Shown: positions 36,952-46,682, counted from the stretch's first letter. The stretch: 64,000 bases of DNA from Candidatus Thiodiazotropha sp. (ex Myrtea sp. 'scaly one' KF741663) (GCA_025655555.1 JAHXIQ010000001.1:62001-126000); one strand, 5' to 3'. Made by a program: numbers and translations. The notes: generated from the letters alone by a model not told the origin.

Positions 36952-37671
36952 TTGAAGCGTGCACTTATCACTGGTGGTAGTGGCGACATTGGCTCCGCCA
37001 TCTGCCTGAGGCTGGCCTCAGCCGGCCACCATGTCATCGTACATGCCAACCGCAATCCGGACCGTGCAGAGACTTTAGTGGAGGAGATCCGAAGCCTGGG
37101 GGGTTCTGCTGAAATCTGCTGTTTTGATGTCAGGGAGACGGAAAGTACTACACAGGCAATCGAGAAATTACTCAGTGACGGCCCTATACAGATCCTGATC
37201 CATAATGCAGGCATCCACGACGATGCACCACTGGCAGGTATGCAACCTAACCAGTGGAAGCGTGTCATCGATGTCTCTCTAAATGGTTTTTACAATGTCA
37301 CACAACCTCTGTTACTGCCGATGATGGCCACGCGCTGGGGACGGATCATTTCCATCTCTTCCATAGCAGGCATCATGGGAAACAGGGGACAGGCCAACTA
37401 CGCAGCAGCTAAAGCCGGGCTGCATGGTGCCTGTAAGTCACTTGCCATAGAAGTCGCTTCCCGTGGCATCACCGTTAACACTATCGCACCGGGCATTATT
37501 TCAGGCCATATGACAGACCAGGTATTTGATGATCAGGCCATCAAGCAGATCGTCCCTATGAAGCGGGCGGGGAAACCTGAAGAGGTTGCTTCATTGGTCA
37601 ACTATCTTGCTTCTCAAGAGGCGGGCTATATCTCAGGGCAAATACTCTCAATCAATGGAGCGATGGCGTAG
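36952..37671 (+). CDS. FabG-like 3-ketoacyl-ACP reductase (APE)
   Basis: The 239-residue short-chain dehydrogenase has the NADPH site TGGSGDIG near residue 6 and the catalytic set: Asn in HNAG, Ser in SISSIAG, and Tyr-Lys in NYAAAKAG. A C-terminal PGII...M is followed by GQILSINGAMA. It reduces the beta-keto group before dehydration. The start is TTG (36952), the third TTG start in this cluster. It is 3 bases before the glycosyltransferase gene. Confidence 0.9.
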   Translation: MKRALITGGSGDIGSAICLRLASAGHHVIVHANRNPDRAETLVEEIRSLGGSAEICCFDVRETESTTQAIEKLLSDGPIQILIHNAGIHDDAPLAGMQPNQWKRVIDVSLNGFYNVTQPLLLPMMATRWGRIISISSIAGIMGNRGQANYAAAKAGLHGACKSLAIEVASRGITVNTIAPGIISGHMTDQVFDDQAIKQIVPMKRAGKPEEVASLVNYLASQEAGYISGQILSINGAMA

Positions 37672-37674
37672 AAG

Positions 37675-38424
37675 ATGGATACAGCCCTCGTCATACCTGT
37701 CTTTAATGAAGCCGCCACCATCCGGGAGGTCGTGCTACAAGCCCGAGATAAAGTCGATCAGGTGATCGTGGTTGATGATGGCTCAGCAGACGGAACAACC
37801 CAACGATTGCAGGATCTCGACATTCATCTCCTCAGGCATGAAAGCAACAAAGGCAAAGCCGCTGCCCTCCAGTACGGTTTTTCCCACGCCTTATCACTAC
37901 ATGCAAAAACCATCATCACACTGGATGGTGATGGTCAACATAACCCGGAAGAGATACCAAAACTACTGGATGCTGTGAAAAGCAGTCCTGACACGATCAT
38001 CATCGCAGCACGCCTCAAGCAGCGACAAAATGCGCCCAAGCTCCGTCTCTTCGCCAACCGATTTGCTGATTTCTGGGTCTCATGGGCAGCAGGTTATCCG
38101 GTCATCGATTCACAGTCCGGCTTTCGACTCTACCCGGATAAAATGTTGCATTCCGTACAGTTGGACACGGCAAAGCAGAATGGGTTTGTCTACGAGAGCG
38201 AAATACTCATTGAAGCGGCAAACAACAACTTTTATAGTATCTCCATTCCGGTAGAGTCGATTTATCGAAATGAGGGACGTGAAAGCCACTACAGACCTTG
38301 GACGGACACTTGGCGAATTGTTCGCATGATTGCATGGCGCTTGATACGTAAAGGCATGTATCCATCCGGACTTTTCCGAAGCCTCAAAATCCTGCCAGAC
38401 CCACGCAATCAGCCACTAGGATAA
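37675..38424 (+). CDS. Family 2 glycosyltransferase
   Basis: The 249-residue GT-A enzyme has PVFNEAATIREVV near the start, the nucleotide-binding VVDDGSADGT, the metal-binding LDGDGQHNPEEIPKL and YESEILIEA later. This is the dolichyl-phosphate-mannose-synthase-like pattern. No membrane helices are obvious, so it is a soluble or peripheral form. In related clusters this activity is often fused to the acyltransferase and presumably glycosylates the polyene lipid. Its position directly after the ketoreductase supports an APE role. Confidence 0.88.
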   Translation: MDTALVIPVFNEAATIREVVLQARDKVDQVIVVDDGSADGTTQRLQDLDIHLLRHESNKGKAAALQYGFSHALSLHAKTIITLDGDGQHNPEEIPKLLDAVKSSPDTIIIAARLKQRQNAPKLRLFANRFADFWVSWAAGYPVIDSQSGFRLYPDKMLHSVQLDTAKQNGFVYESEILIEAANNNFYSISIPVESIYRNEGRESHYRPWTDTWRIVRMIAWRLIRKGMYPSGLFRSLKILPDPRNQPLG

Positions 38425-38514
38425 TTGTCGTTTAAAAGGATTCTTTGTACTGCGCTCATCCCACAACAACAGAAATAACAACTTTTTTAACCACTCACGT
38501 AAGGGAGTATCGAT

Positions 38515-38913
38515 ATGAAAATAAAAAACTTTAAAAAACTGGCTTTTATCGCTGTAATTGTGTTGACAATTGGACTGATCGGCTGCCGCACAGCACCCGT
38601 TTACAATGTCACTGACGCACCGGTTAATGCCTCAAGCAAAGTCAGCGCCACTGATGTGAAGAAAGCCATTATGTCTGCCGGTGCAGGTCTTGGATGGCAG
38701 ATGAAAGAGGTCAAGCCAGGCCACATTGTGGGCAGCCTTTTCCTCAGAAAACACTCAGCCGTGGTGGATATCCCCTTCACCGCCTCCGGTTACAGCATCC
38801 AATACAAGGACAGCACTGAGCTGGGTTACGACGGTAGCAACATACACGGCAACTACAACGGCTGGATTCAAAATCTTGATCGTTCCATTCAGGCACGTAT
38901 CGCATCAATGTAA
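38515..38913 (+). CDS. Putative lipoprotein
   Basis: The 132-residue protein begins with a lysine-rich start and a hydrophobic helix ending in the lipobox LIGC, so it is probably an anchored lipoprotein. The mature region reads as a small alpha/beta domain (ATDVKKAIMSAGAGLGWQM, then VVDIPFTASGYSIQYKDST), similar to short outer-membrane proteins of unknown function. GGGAG lies 6 bases before the ATG. It follows the glycosyltransferase by 90 bases and may be the outer-membrane partner of the APE system, which is inferred. Confidence 0.8.
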   Translation: MKIKNFKKLAFIAVIVLTIGLIGCRTAPVYNVTDAPVNASSKVSATDVKKAIMSAGAGLGWQMKEVKPGHIVGSLFLRKHSAVVDIPFTASGYSIQYKDSTELGYDGSNIHGNYNGWIQNLDRSIQARIASM

Positions 38914-39041
38914 ACATTATGTAGACCCATTCTGATCTGCCGTCAGTGAGTCATCCTCCCCGGATTCTCGCTGGCGGCGAGCATTCTCCTCTTCATCAGA
39001 TCGTCATCATCTGAAATAAAAACACCAGGCAATCTACCTCC

Positions 39042-39713
39042 ATGCAATTCGATCCAGAGCAGGGAAAAGTCGATTGGGATGGTCTCTCAACATTCTTTAT
39101 CACCTTACTTTTCATGACAGTGACACTGGGTATACCGCTGTTGATCAACCTGCGTTATGTCTACCTCATAGCCAAAAAATCCCGCAGTGACACCTCGGAA
39201 AAACAGCTACTGGTCTTCGGAAAGCGCCTGAATCAGGGACAAATCGATGATGACTACCGGCAACGTCTGACGAAAGCCAGCCAATTAATGCAGGCCTCTA
39301 GGGAACGACAGTTAATACTGCTTGGCGGTGCTATCAATTCAAGTGAAATCAGCGAAGCCGCCGCCGGACAAACCTGGCTTGAGACATCAGGCATAGAAAC
39401 ATCGCGAATGATGCGTGAGGAGAAATCTCAAAATACGTTGGAGAATCTCAAGCACGCCAAGCAACTGATGCAAGGGTTATCAAGTGGACCTGTGGCGATG
39501 ATCAGTAACCGATATCATCTTGCACGTATTCACACTATCGCCAGCAGTCTTGGCATTGAACATCAACTCTGCGCCTGTGAAGAACAATTGGACATTTCAT
39601 TAAGAATATTTCCCCGGCTAGTGATGGAAGCCTGGTATATCCTCTGGTTCAACACTGGAAAAAAATGGGCCCACATCATTGGCAGCCAACGCATGATCGA
39701 TCGTGTGACATGA
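39042..39713 (+). CDS. YdcF/DUF218-family membrane-anchored protein
   Basis: The 223-residue protein has one membrane segment (about 18-35) and a soluble DUF218 (YdcF-like) domain. The domain includes QLLVFGKRLNQGQID, then LILLGGAINSSE and SNRYHLARI with the conserved RxxxxNTxxN-like region near MREEKSQNTLENLK. DUF218 proteins are linked to envelope processes but lack a settled reaction. Its TGA overlaps the next ATG (ATGA). Confidence 0.82.
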   Translation: MQFDPEQGKVDWDGLSTFFITLLFMTVTLGIPLLINLRYVYLIAKKSRSDTSEKQLLVFGKRLNQGQIDDDYRQRLTKASQLMQASRERQLILLGGAINSSEISEAAAGQTWLETSGIETSRMMREEKSQNTLENLKHAKQLMQGLSSGPVAMISNRYHLARIHTIASSLGIEHQLCACEEQLDISLRIFPRLVMEAWYILWFNTGKKWAHIIGSQRMIDRVT

Positions 39714-40279
39714 ATATACTGCTCTCGGGTCTTCTCGCTTTTTCTCTCCTTTTATCAACCGGGTTGGTTAGTGGGAGTGAGGAACTGCCGACAAACTGGC
39801 AGTTACTGATCGGATACGGTGAATCCCATCCCGGCTGGGGTGACACCCAAGAACGGGTCGAAACCCGGGATTTGATCCTGCGACATGAGCGCCCGCAAAA
39901 TCGAATTCGCGGTCAAGGCTGGTATCGCAATCGTCGCTCCCTACAGATCGAATTGCCTTTACACCTATTGAAACAGCCCGAAGAGCCACCCATGGCCGGT
40001 ATCTATTTCAATGCCTGCTGGACTTTTCTGGCTGATCGTCGCTACCAGCCCTATCTGTTGGCAGGTGGAGGCCCGCTCTACACCAATGCGGAAATTCCAG
40101 GTACAAGTTCAAAACTCAAAGGCGCGTATCAAGCAGCAGGGGGTGTGAAAATTCGTCTACAGAAGACTGAAATGAGCATCGAGTACCGCTACCATCATGT
40201 ATCCAATGGCGGTATCCAAAAACCCAATGACCCGCTCAACTCGGGCAAACTGCTTTTCGGCTTCCGCCTACCCTTTTAA
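39710..40279 (+). CDS. PagL-like lipid A 3-O-deacylase
   Basis: The 189-residue protein has a signal peptide (residues 1-22) and then an outer-membrane beta-barrel with alternating hydrophobic strands. The near-C-terminal motif YRYHHVSNGGIQKPND carries the PagL His-x-Ser pair (His163, Ser165) and Asn166. It ends in Phe, typical of outer-membrane barrels. PagL removes the 3-O-linked acyl chain of lipid A. The position equivalent to the P. aeruginosa catalytic Glu appears to be Asn177, which may matter for activity. It overlaps the YdcF-like gene by 4 bases and the opposite flavoprotein gene by 12 bases. Confidence 0.8.
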   Translation: MNILLSGLLAFSLLLSTGLVSGSEELPTNWQLLIGYGESHPGWGDTQERVETRDLILRHERPQNRIRGQGWYRNRRSLQIELPLHLLKQPEEPPMAGIYFNACWTFLADRRYQPYLLAGGGPLYTNAEIPGTSSKLKGAYQAAGGVKIRLQKTEMSIEYRYHHVSNGGIQKPNDPLNSGKLLFGFRLPF

Positions 40280-41521
40280 ATCGGACCCCTGGCTACAGGC
40301 CTGTGCGATGGCATCAACCGCTCGGGCATGCTGGCGGACACAGGGATTCTCTTGATCCCAAACATACCCGGCAAGCACTGAACAAATCTGGTTTTGAAAG
40401 CTCTCCGGCTTCACTGGCGAGTAAAATATGGTTGGCAGACGATCGTCATACCAGGCATTGACGAAGGTTCTGAATGTATCCACACCCATCATCAGGTGGT
40501 CGACGTACTCCTGCTGCCAATCCGGAGATTCACCAGCCAATTCTCGAATCGCCGTTTTGGCCGCACGGTTGGCTGATTCAAGCGCCAAAGTCACACCAGA
40601 GGAAAAAACCGGATCAAGAAACTCTGTAGAATTACCCATCAGCGCGAATCCCTTACCAAAGAGCCGCTTGACTGAAATGGAGTAGCCGCCGATATGCCTG
40701 ACGGGAAAACAAAAACTTGCAGATTCAAGCCGCTCCCTAGTATTCGGATTATCATTCACGATCGCCCTCAGCTTCTCATCGGGATCTTCAGGATAGCGGG
40801 CCAGATAATCCGGCTTTGCCACAACGCCGATAGAGGTCCTGCCGTTGGAAAATGGGATAATCCACATCCAAGCGTTGTCCGGGTCGTCCAATGAACAGAT
40901 CCAGATACGCCCCTCCGCATCCCCTGCCGGCCGTTTGTCTCCCGTCACATGGGTGAAGTAGGACTCGCGCAGCGGCAGTGATGACGCTTCATCCAAATTC
41001 AACAGTCGTGGCAACACGCGTCCATAGCCACTACCGTCCAGAATAAAACGTGCTGATACACTGACTTCAGAACCGTCTGGTGCTTGCAGAATAGACGTCG
41101 ATGACCCATCCTCTGCAAAATTCACTTCATTGACTGCATGTTGCCAAAGTATGGGCACACCGAGTGCTGAAACAGTCTCTGCCAGCACTTGATCAAACTG
41201 CTCACGCTGTACTTGATAGGTATACGACCAGCCATTGGTGAATTGCTGAGAGAACTTGAATGTGCAGGTTTCACCGCCACGCTTGAAGACTGCGCCATCC
41301 TTCATCATGAAATTTTGTGATTTCACCGCATCAAGCATCCCCGCCTCGTCAAGTAGATCCATACAGCGAGGTAGCAGACTTTCTCCAATCACAAAGCGGG
41401 GAAAGGTCTCTTTCTCCACAATCAAGCATTGGAGATCTGAGTTATGAATAAGGGAGGCTGCCGAAGCACCTGCCGGTCCTGCACCTATGACAAGCACATC
41501 GGTTTTATAGTTTTTCATCAA
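40268..41521 (-). CDS. FAD-dependent oxidoreductase with halogenase-type WxWxIP motif
   Basis: The 417-residue protein has a N-terminal FAD-binding motif VLVIGAGPAGASAAS. It carries the flavin-dependent-halogenase signature W218-M-W220-I-I-P223 (in NAWMWIIPF) and a Lys (K74) in the FMMKDGAVF region, where halogenases place their reactive lysine. Related flavoproteins are common in APE and xanthomonadin loci. It may halogenate (for example brominate) the polyene, or be a non-halogenating family member. It runs opposite to the cluster and its 3' end overlaps the PagL-like gene. Confidence 0.8.
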   Translation of the reverse strand: MMKNYKTDVLVIGAGPAGASAASLIHNSDLQCLIVEKETFPRFVIGESLLPRCMDLLDEAGMLDAVKSQNFMMKDGAVFKRGGETCTFKFSQQFTNGWSYTYQVQREQFDQVLAETVSALGVPILWQHAVNEVNFAEDGSSTSILQAPDGSEVSVSARFILDGSGYGRVLPRLLNLDEASSLPLRESYFTHVTGDKRPAGDAEGRIWICSLDDPDNAWMWIIPFSNGRTSIGVVAKPDYLARYPEDPDEKLRAIVNDNPNTRERLESASFCFPVRHIGGYSISVKRLFGKGFALMGNSTEFLDPVFSSGVTLALESANRAAKTAIRELAGESPDWQQEYVDHLMMGVDTFRTFVNAWYDDRLPTIFYSPVKPESFQNQICSVLAGYVWDQENPCVRQHARAVDAIAQACSQGSDLKG

Positions 41522-41583
41522 ATATTCATCCCTTACAACTGACCCTTGAACTAGGGCCTGTTAGATATGTCATTTAACATGGC

Positions 41584-41859
41584 TTAATCACCAGAGATGG
41601 CATCACCCACAGATTTACGGACATTTCCAGCACCCTCTTTGGTTGCATCCCAGACCTCACCACTGCCTTCCTTGGTAGCTTCCCAGGCTTCTTGGCTTCC
41701 TTCTGCAACACCATCCCATGCCTCTTTCGAGCCTGATTTCACCCCATCCCAAGCCTTACCCACGGCAGATCCAAAACTGCTACCGGAATTATCACTATTT
41801 GCTGAAGTTGCAAATACACTCAACACTATCGATAGGATGAGAAGCCATTTTTTTTTCAT
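41584..41859 (-). CDS. Small secreted protein of tandem 11-residue repeats
   Basis: The 91-residue protein has a signal peptide (about 1-22). Its mature part consists of 11-residue units with tryptophans at 37, 48, 59 and 70, exactly 11 apart, in a pattern like KEAWDGVAEGS. A fifth unit without Trp follows. The 33-base period is visible in the DNA. Eleven-residue repeats of this kind form amphipathic helices, as in LEA proteins and apolipoproteins, so binding to membranes or protection is plausible. GGAGAG before ATG at 41859 sets the start. It lies 23 bases after purL and before the flavoprotein. Confidence 0.8.
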   Translation of the reverse strand: MKKKWLLILSIVLSVFATSANSDNSGSSFGSAVGKAWDGVKSGSKEAWDGVAEGSQEAWEATKEGSGEVWDATKEGAGNVRKSVGDAISGD

Positions 41860-41882
41860 CACACTCTCCACAAATCAATCAC

Positions 41883-44800
41883 TCAATCGACCCAGAGGCG
41901 TGCGTTGCGGAACAGCCTCAACCAGGGTGCATCCTCCTCCCACCCATCAGGGTGCCAGGAGTGCTGTACCGTACGGGTCACCCGCTCGGGGTGGGGCATC
42001 ATGATCGTTACTCTACCATCAGCATTCGTTAGCCCGGTGATACCCTCCGGGGAGCCATTGGGATTTGCCGGATAGCGGCTGGCAACTTCTCCGCTGTTTT
42101 CCAGATAACGCAATGATGTCAGCTGTCGGGCTGCGGCAAGGTGGGCGTCATCACGAAACTCTGCCCTGCCCTCGCCATGGGCCACAACGATAGGCAGTTT
42201 CGAGCCAGCCATCCCCTGCAGCAGGATCGAGGGAGTATCAGCGACCTCCACCGTCGCTAACCGAGCCTCGAACTGCTCGGATCGATTACGTACAAAATGG
42301 GGCCAGTGATCAGCACCCGGAATTAATTCATGTAGATTTGAGAGCATCTGACAGCCGTTACAGACCCCCAGTGCAAAGGTGTCCTGGCGATTGAAGAAAC
42401 GTTCGAAAACTTCCCTGGCCTGGGGATTAAAAAGTACCGACTTCGCCCACCCTTCTCCAGCACCGAGCACGTCTCCGTAGGAGAAACCGCCGCAAGCAAC
42501 CAGGCCTTTGAAATCCACCAGGTCGACCCGACCCTCAATAATATCCGACATGTGAACATCAATCGGCTCGAAACCCGCCCGATGAAAGGCGGCAGCCATC
42601 TCGAGTTGTCCGTTAACGCCTTGCTCACGCAAAATTGCCATGGGTGGCCTTACACCACTGGCAATCATCGGGGCCGCTACATCTTCATTGTGATCAAAAC
42701 TCAGTGAGATCTGAAGACCAGGGTCCGCCTCTGCAATACGCTCATATTCTTCATTCGCACACGCTGGATTGTCGCGCAGTGCCTGCATCTGCCGGGTGGT
42801 GTCCGACCAAGCCTGCTGGAACGCTACCCGAGTGCCGCTCAGAATAGACTTGCCCGCTCTGCAAAACACAATCTGGTCATCACTGTTGAGGGAACCAATC
42901 ACATGGCTGTTACGCCCTAGCCCCGCATCGTGCAGTAACTTCAGCACATCATCCGTATCTGCATGCAGTGTTTGTACGACAACACCCAGTTCCTCGTTGA
43001 AAAGCACTGCCAGATCATCCTCACCGAGGTCGTCAATATCCACAGTGATGCCACAGCGGCCAGCAAATGCCATCTCACATAACAGTGTGAAAAGCCCCCC
43101 ATCAGAACGGTCGTGGTAGGCCAGCAGCAAGCCACTTCGTTTGAGTTCCTGAATCAAATCGAAGAACCGCTTGAGGCTGTCCGGGTCATTCAAATCTGCA
43201 CCGTAGTGTCCCATTTGACCGTAGACCTGAGCCAATGCGGAACCACCAAGGCGATTCATCCCCTTACCCAAATCGATCAGTATCAGGTCGGTATCACCCT
43301 TATCTTTGCGTAATTGGGGAGTCAGCGTATTCCTCACATCGCTCACCGGTGCAAAGGCGGAAATAATCAGTGACAGGGGTGCCGCCATCTCTCTCTCTTC
43401 ACCGGCCTGTTGCCAGACTGTCTTCATAGACATGGAGTCCTTGCCCACAGGAATCGAGATACCGAGCTCAGGACAGAGCTCCATACCCACTGCCTTGACA
43501 GTCTCATATAGCTTGGCGTCTTCACCAGCATGCCCGGCAGCCGCCATCCAGTTGGCCGAGAGTTTGATATCACTGATTTTTTCTATCTGTGCAGCAGCGA
43601 TGTTGGTAATCGCTTCTCCGATAGCCATACGTCCCGAAGCAGGCGCATCGATCAGGGCCAGTGGCGTTCTCTCACCCACCGCCATCGCTTCACCGGTGTA
43701 GCCCATCAGTCCGGAAGAGGTCACAGCCAGATCCGCCACCGGTACCTGCCAGGGCCCGACCATCTGATCCCGTGTCACCATGCCGGTGATGGACCGGTCT
43801 CCAATGGTGATCAGGAAGGTCTTATCAGCCACTGTCGGTAGATGCAGGACTCTTAGCGCCGCGGCTTTCAGGTCAACACCACTAAAATCCAGGTCGGGTT
43901 TTTTGTAGGTTTTATGATGCACATCCCGCAGCATGCGGGGTGGCTTGCCAAACAGCAGGTTCATTGGGATATCGATGGGATTGTTGTCGAAATGGCCATC
44001 TCCCAGCACCAGATGTGTCTCATCGGTAGCCTCGCCTACGACCGCATAGGGACATCGCTCGCGTTCGCAGATGGCTTTAAATTCATCCAGTTTTTCCGCA
44101 TCCACCGCCATCACGTAGCGTTCCTGGGATTCGTTACACCAAATCTCCATGGGCGACATGCCCGGATCATCATTGGGCACTGCTCGTAGCTCGAAGCGCC
44201 CGCCCAAAGCCGCATCATGCACCAATTCCGGCAGTGCGTTGGAGAGTCCACCGGCGCCGACATCATGAATAAACAGAATCGGATTCTCGCCACCAAATGC
44301 CCAACAGGCGTCGATCACCTCCTGACAGCGCCGCTCCATCTCGGGATTGGAACGTTGCACTGAAGCGAAATCGAGGTCTTCCGCCGATGTGCCGCTGGCC
44401 ATGCTCGATGCGGCGCCACCACCTAATCCAATCAGCATGGCGGGACCGCCTAATACAACGAGTGGCGATCCTTCAGGAAAACTGGTCTTTTCGATATGCT
44501 CACTTCGAATATTACCGACACCCCCTGCCAGCATGATCGGTTTATGATAACCGCGCAGTTCCTGACCACCCGGTCCCGGCACCATTGCCTCAAAGGTACG
44601 AAAATAGCCACACAAATTGGGACGTCCGAACTCATTGTTGAACGAAGCTGCACCAATGGGGCCTTCCAACATGATATCCAGGGCCGACACAATACGATCG
44701 GGCTTACCGAATTCGATTTCCCAAGGCTGCTCTCCCTCGGGCAACTTGAGGTTGGAGACGGAGAAACCACACAGGCCTGCCTTGGGTTTGGAACCCTTAC

Positions 44801-45770
44801 CAGTGGCGCCTTCATCACGGATTTCACCACCTGAACCGGTAGCCGCGCCGGGATCAGGGGAGATGGCAGTGGGATGATTGTGGGTCTCCACCTTCATCAG
44901 AATGTGCACATCCTCCCGACCAAAACCGTACACCTGTGACTGTGGGTCCAGGACAAAGCGCTCTGCCTTATGACCGCTGATCACTGCCGCATTATCTTTA
45001 TAAGCAGATAGCACGTCATCCGGGGAACAATCAGTGGTATTACGAATCATCTTGAACAGCGAGTGTGATTGGGCTTCACCGTCTATGACCCAGTCAGCAT
45101 TAAATATCTTGTGCCGGCAGTGCTCCGAATTGGCCTGGGCAAACATCATCAGCTCAACATCTGTTGGGTTGCGCTGTAATGCCTGGAAACTGTCAACCAG
45201 ATAGTCGATCTCGTCATCGGATAGCGCCAATCCCAATTCCAGATTGGCCGCGGTAAGCGCCGGCTTTCCACCACCGAGTACATCAACCTGCAGGTAGGGT
45301 TTTGGCTCGGCCCGATTGAACAGACAGGTTGCATCTTCCAGATCGTTCAGCACCACCTCAGTCATACGATCGTGGAGCAGACCGGCCGCCATATTAAACT
45401 GCTCATCGCTTAACGTTTGCCCGCTCACCTTAAGGGAATAGGCGATACCCCGCTCCAATCTTAGGATCTGGGTCAGCCCGCAATGATGGGCTATATCGGT
45501 GGCCTTGCTCGACCAGGGGGAGAGCGTACCTGGCCGTGGCACCGCCAGTAACAGCGTGCCCTCCGGCTGATGGGACAGCATCGCCGGACCATAACGCAGT
45601 AACCGGTTCAGAATAGACATCTCCTGATCGTCCAAAGGCTGATCGATGTCGGCAAAATGGACATAGTCGGCAGCAAGTTCAACCGGAGCGTTGAGAATAT
45701 CGCCAAGGCGACGGGTGAGTTTCTGTAGACGAAAATCGGAGAGTGCGGGTGCACCACGGAGAATCAGCAT
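41883..45770 (-). CDS. purL: Phosphoribosylformylglycinamidine synthase
   Basis: The 1295-residue protein matches the large gammaproteobacterial PurL in length. It has an N-terminal linker, the FGAM synthase domains with [13 protein letters not shown] and [10 protein letters not shown], and a C-terminal glutaminase with [19 protein letters not shown], its Cys nucleophile in GVCNGCQ and the HGEG histidine motif. It converts FGAR, glutamine and ATP to FGAM in purine synthesis. No other purine gene is adjacent. No PurR-type operator was recognised upstream. Confidence 0.97.
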   Translation of the reverse strand: MLILRGAPALSDFRLQKLTRRLGDILNAPVELAADYVHFADIDQPLDDQEMSILNRLLRYGPAMLSHQPEGTLLLAVPRPGTLSPWSSKATDIAHHCGLTQILRLERGIAYSLKVSGQTLSDEQFNMAAGLLHDRMTEVVLNDLEDATCLFNRAEPKPYLQVDVLGGGKPALTAANLELGLALSDDEIDYLVDSFQALQRNPTDVELMMFAQANSEHCRHKIFNADWVIDGEAQSHSLFKMIRNTTDCSPDDVLSAYKDNAAVISGHKAERFVLDPQSQVYGFGREDVHILMKVETHNHPTAISPDPGAATGSGGEIRDEGATGKGSKPKAGLCGFSVSNLKLPEGEQPWEIEFGKPDRIVSALDIMLEGPIGAASFNNEFGRPNLCGYFRTFEAMVPGPGGQELRGYHKPIMLAGGVGNIRSEHIEKTSFPEGSPLVVLGGPAMLIGLGGGAASSMASGTSAEDLDFASVQRSNPEMERRCQEVIDACWAFGGENPILFIHDVGAGGLSNALPELVHDAALGGRFELRAVPNDDPGMSPMEIWCNESQERYVMAVDAEKLDEFKAICERERCPYAVVGEATDETHLVLGDGHFDNNPIDIPMNLLFGKPPRMLRDVHHKTYKKPDLDFSGVDLKAAALRVLHLPTVADKTFLITIGDRSITGMVTRDQMVGPWQVPVADLAVTSSGLMGYTGEAMAVGERTPLALIDAPASGRMAIGEAITNIAAAQIEKISDIKLSANWMAAAGHAGEDAKLYETVKAVGMELCPELGISIPVGKDSMSMKTVWQQAGEEREMAAPLSLIISAFAPVSDVRNTLTPQLRKDKGDTDLILIDLGKGMNRLGGSALAQVYGQMGHYGADLNDPDSLKRFFDLIQELKRSGLLLAYHDRSDGGLFTLLCEMAFAGRCGITVDIDDLGEDDLAVLFNEELGVVVQTLHADTDDVLKLLHDAGLGRNSHVIGSLNSDDQIVFCRAGKSILSGTRVAFQQAWSDTTRQMQALRDNPACANEEYERIAEADPGLQISLSFDHNEDVAAPMIASGVRPPMAILREQGVNGQLEMAAAFHRAGFEPIDVHMSDIIEGRVDLVDFKGLVACGGFSYGDVLGAGEGWAKSVLFNPQAREVFERFFNRQDTFALGVCNGCQMLSNLHELIPGADHWPHFVRNRSEQFEARLATVEVADTPSILLQGMAGSKLPIVVAHGEGRAEFRDDAHLAAARQLTSLRYLENSGEVASRYPANPNGSPEGITGLTNADGRVTIMMPHPERVTRTVQHSWHPDGWEEDAPWLRLFRNARLWVD

Positions 45771-45898
45771 CGTTCGGCCTTATGTCCTACGGATAGAAAA
45801 GGCTAATGATACTCGAAAACTGTCTGGGAGTTGATGGTCTGGTCAGGGATGGATTCTAAAAATTAGTAGAAGCTGAAGGTGTGCTTCGAGAGGAAAAG

Positions 45899-45936
45899 GA
45901 GGTGACTGGATGCATCGGAGACAAACCAGCCACCTC
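45899..45936 (-). terminator. Intrinsic terminator of the small Cys-rich protein gene
   Basis: On the minus strand, GAGGTGGCTGG (45936-45926) pairs with CCAGTCACCTC (45909-45899) as an 11-pair stem including one G-U, followed by CTTTTCC. It lies 10 bases after the stop of the 45946-46269 gene. The wobble pair forms only in the minus-strand RNA, which supports that direction. Confidence 0.65.
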
Positions 45937-45945
45937 AAAACGGCG

Positions 45946-46269
45946 TTAGCCGTGTCTCTCCTCTCTCATCATCTCTACTTTTTCTGTGGACTCAGGCCGG
46001 GCATTGAAACCGGTCTTCGCCCCCTTCTCCTCCTTGCTTTTATTCACCTCTTTCTTTGCCTTGCCACTCGATGCACGGCAATATGCGGAGACGTTATTGC
46101 CGTTCTTGGTGGTATAGGCAGACACCCAGATACACGACTGATGATCCAAGCAGGTTGATTCCTCAAGCCCCTTGCACTGGCTAGCCGCTTCCGCTGTCAA
46201 TGCAGTGAAGCTGAAAGATGAAATAAGGGAAAAAGAAAGTAAGGTTCGACTAAATCCTTTTATTACCAT
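45946..46269 (-). CDS. Small secreted protein with four cysteines
   Basis: The 107-residue protein has a signal peptide (to about residue 29, AEAA). A compact domain follows with cysteines at 32, 40, 46 and 64, in the pattern CKGLEESTC...CIWVSAY...YCR. These could form two disulfides. The tail is highly charged (Lys/Glu-rich). I do not know the family name. AGAGGA 8 bases before ATG at 46269 supports this start. It has its own terminator downstream. Confidence 0.7.
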   Translation of the reverse strand: MVIKGFSRTLLSFSLISSFSFTALTAEAASQCKGLEESTCLDHQSCIWVSAYTTKNGNNVSAYCRASSGKAKKEVNKSKEEKGAKTGFNARPESTEKVEMMREERHG

Positions 46270-46389
46270 AACAAAGTTCCTCTTTGTATTTTTGAAGTAT
46301 TGGGTAATGAGTACTACCCGAGCCCAGTGTATAACGAAACTGTCTGAGCACAAGTCGACTTATAAAAAGCGTGACACAGATCAGATCCG

Positions 46390-46680
46390 CTAATAAGACC
46401 CCCCGGTCGTATTCTGATTATCCTTCCGGAAGGGGAAGAGTATCGACTTCTGGCAATGGTGACTAAAACGTTACAACTAAACAGACCGAGCATAAGGAAG
46501 CGTGAATTTATTTCACATTTTCACTGCCAAATCAAAGGATTGATTTTTCTCAATGACCCAGATGCATGGGGATGGTTGAATAGCACCAAGTCAGACGGGA
46601 ATTCTACTTCCCATTGGCTTATCTCCTCCATCCTCCTTTGGTATAAACCGCTTCGGCACTGTTCCGAAGCGGTATTTTTT
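46390..46680 (+). ncRNA. Candidate small RNA ending in an orphan terminator
   Basis: A strong intrinsic terminator on the plus strand (46647-46682) has no plus-strand gene before it. The nearest protein genes on both sides run minus. The 250-300 bases before it therefore probably hold a small RNA. They contain several GGA-containing stretches (near 46434, 46496, 46536 and 46569), which could be CsrA/RsmA sites, but no known RNA family was recognised and no clear promoter was seen. The 5' end is a guess. Confidence 0.3.
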
Positions 46681-46682
46681 TG
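46647..46682 (+). terminator. Strong intrinsic terminator on the plus strand
   Basis: ACCGCTTCGG (46647-46656) pairs perfectly with CCGAAGCGGT (46664-46673) around a 7-base loop, followed by ATTTTTTT. The T-run lies on the plus side, so the main direction is plus. It may also weakly stop malQ transcripts coming from the other side. Confidence 0.75.

Noticed and set aside
41600-41760. 33-base periodic DNA repeats, CRISPR-like at first sight
   Set aside because: The period equals 11 codons of a good reading frame with signal peptide; repeats are imperfect and there are no spacers.
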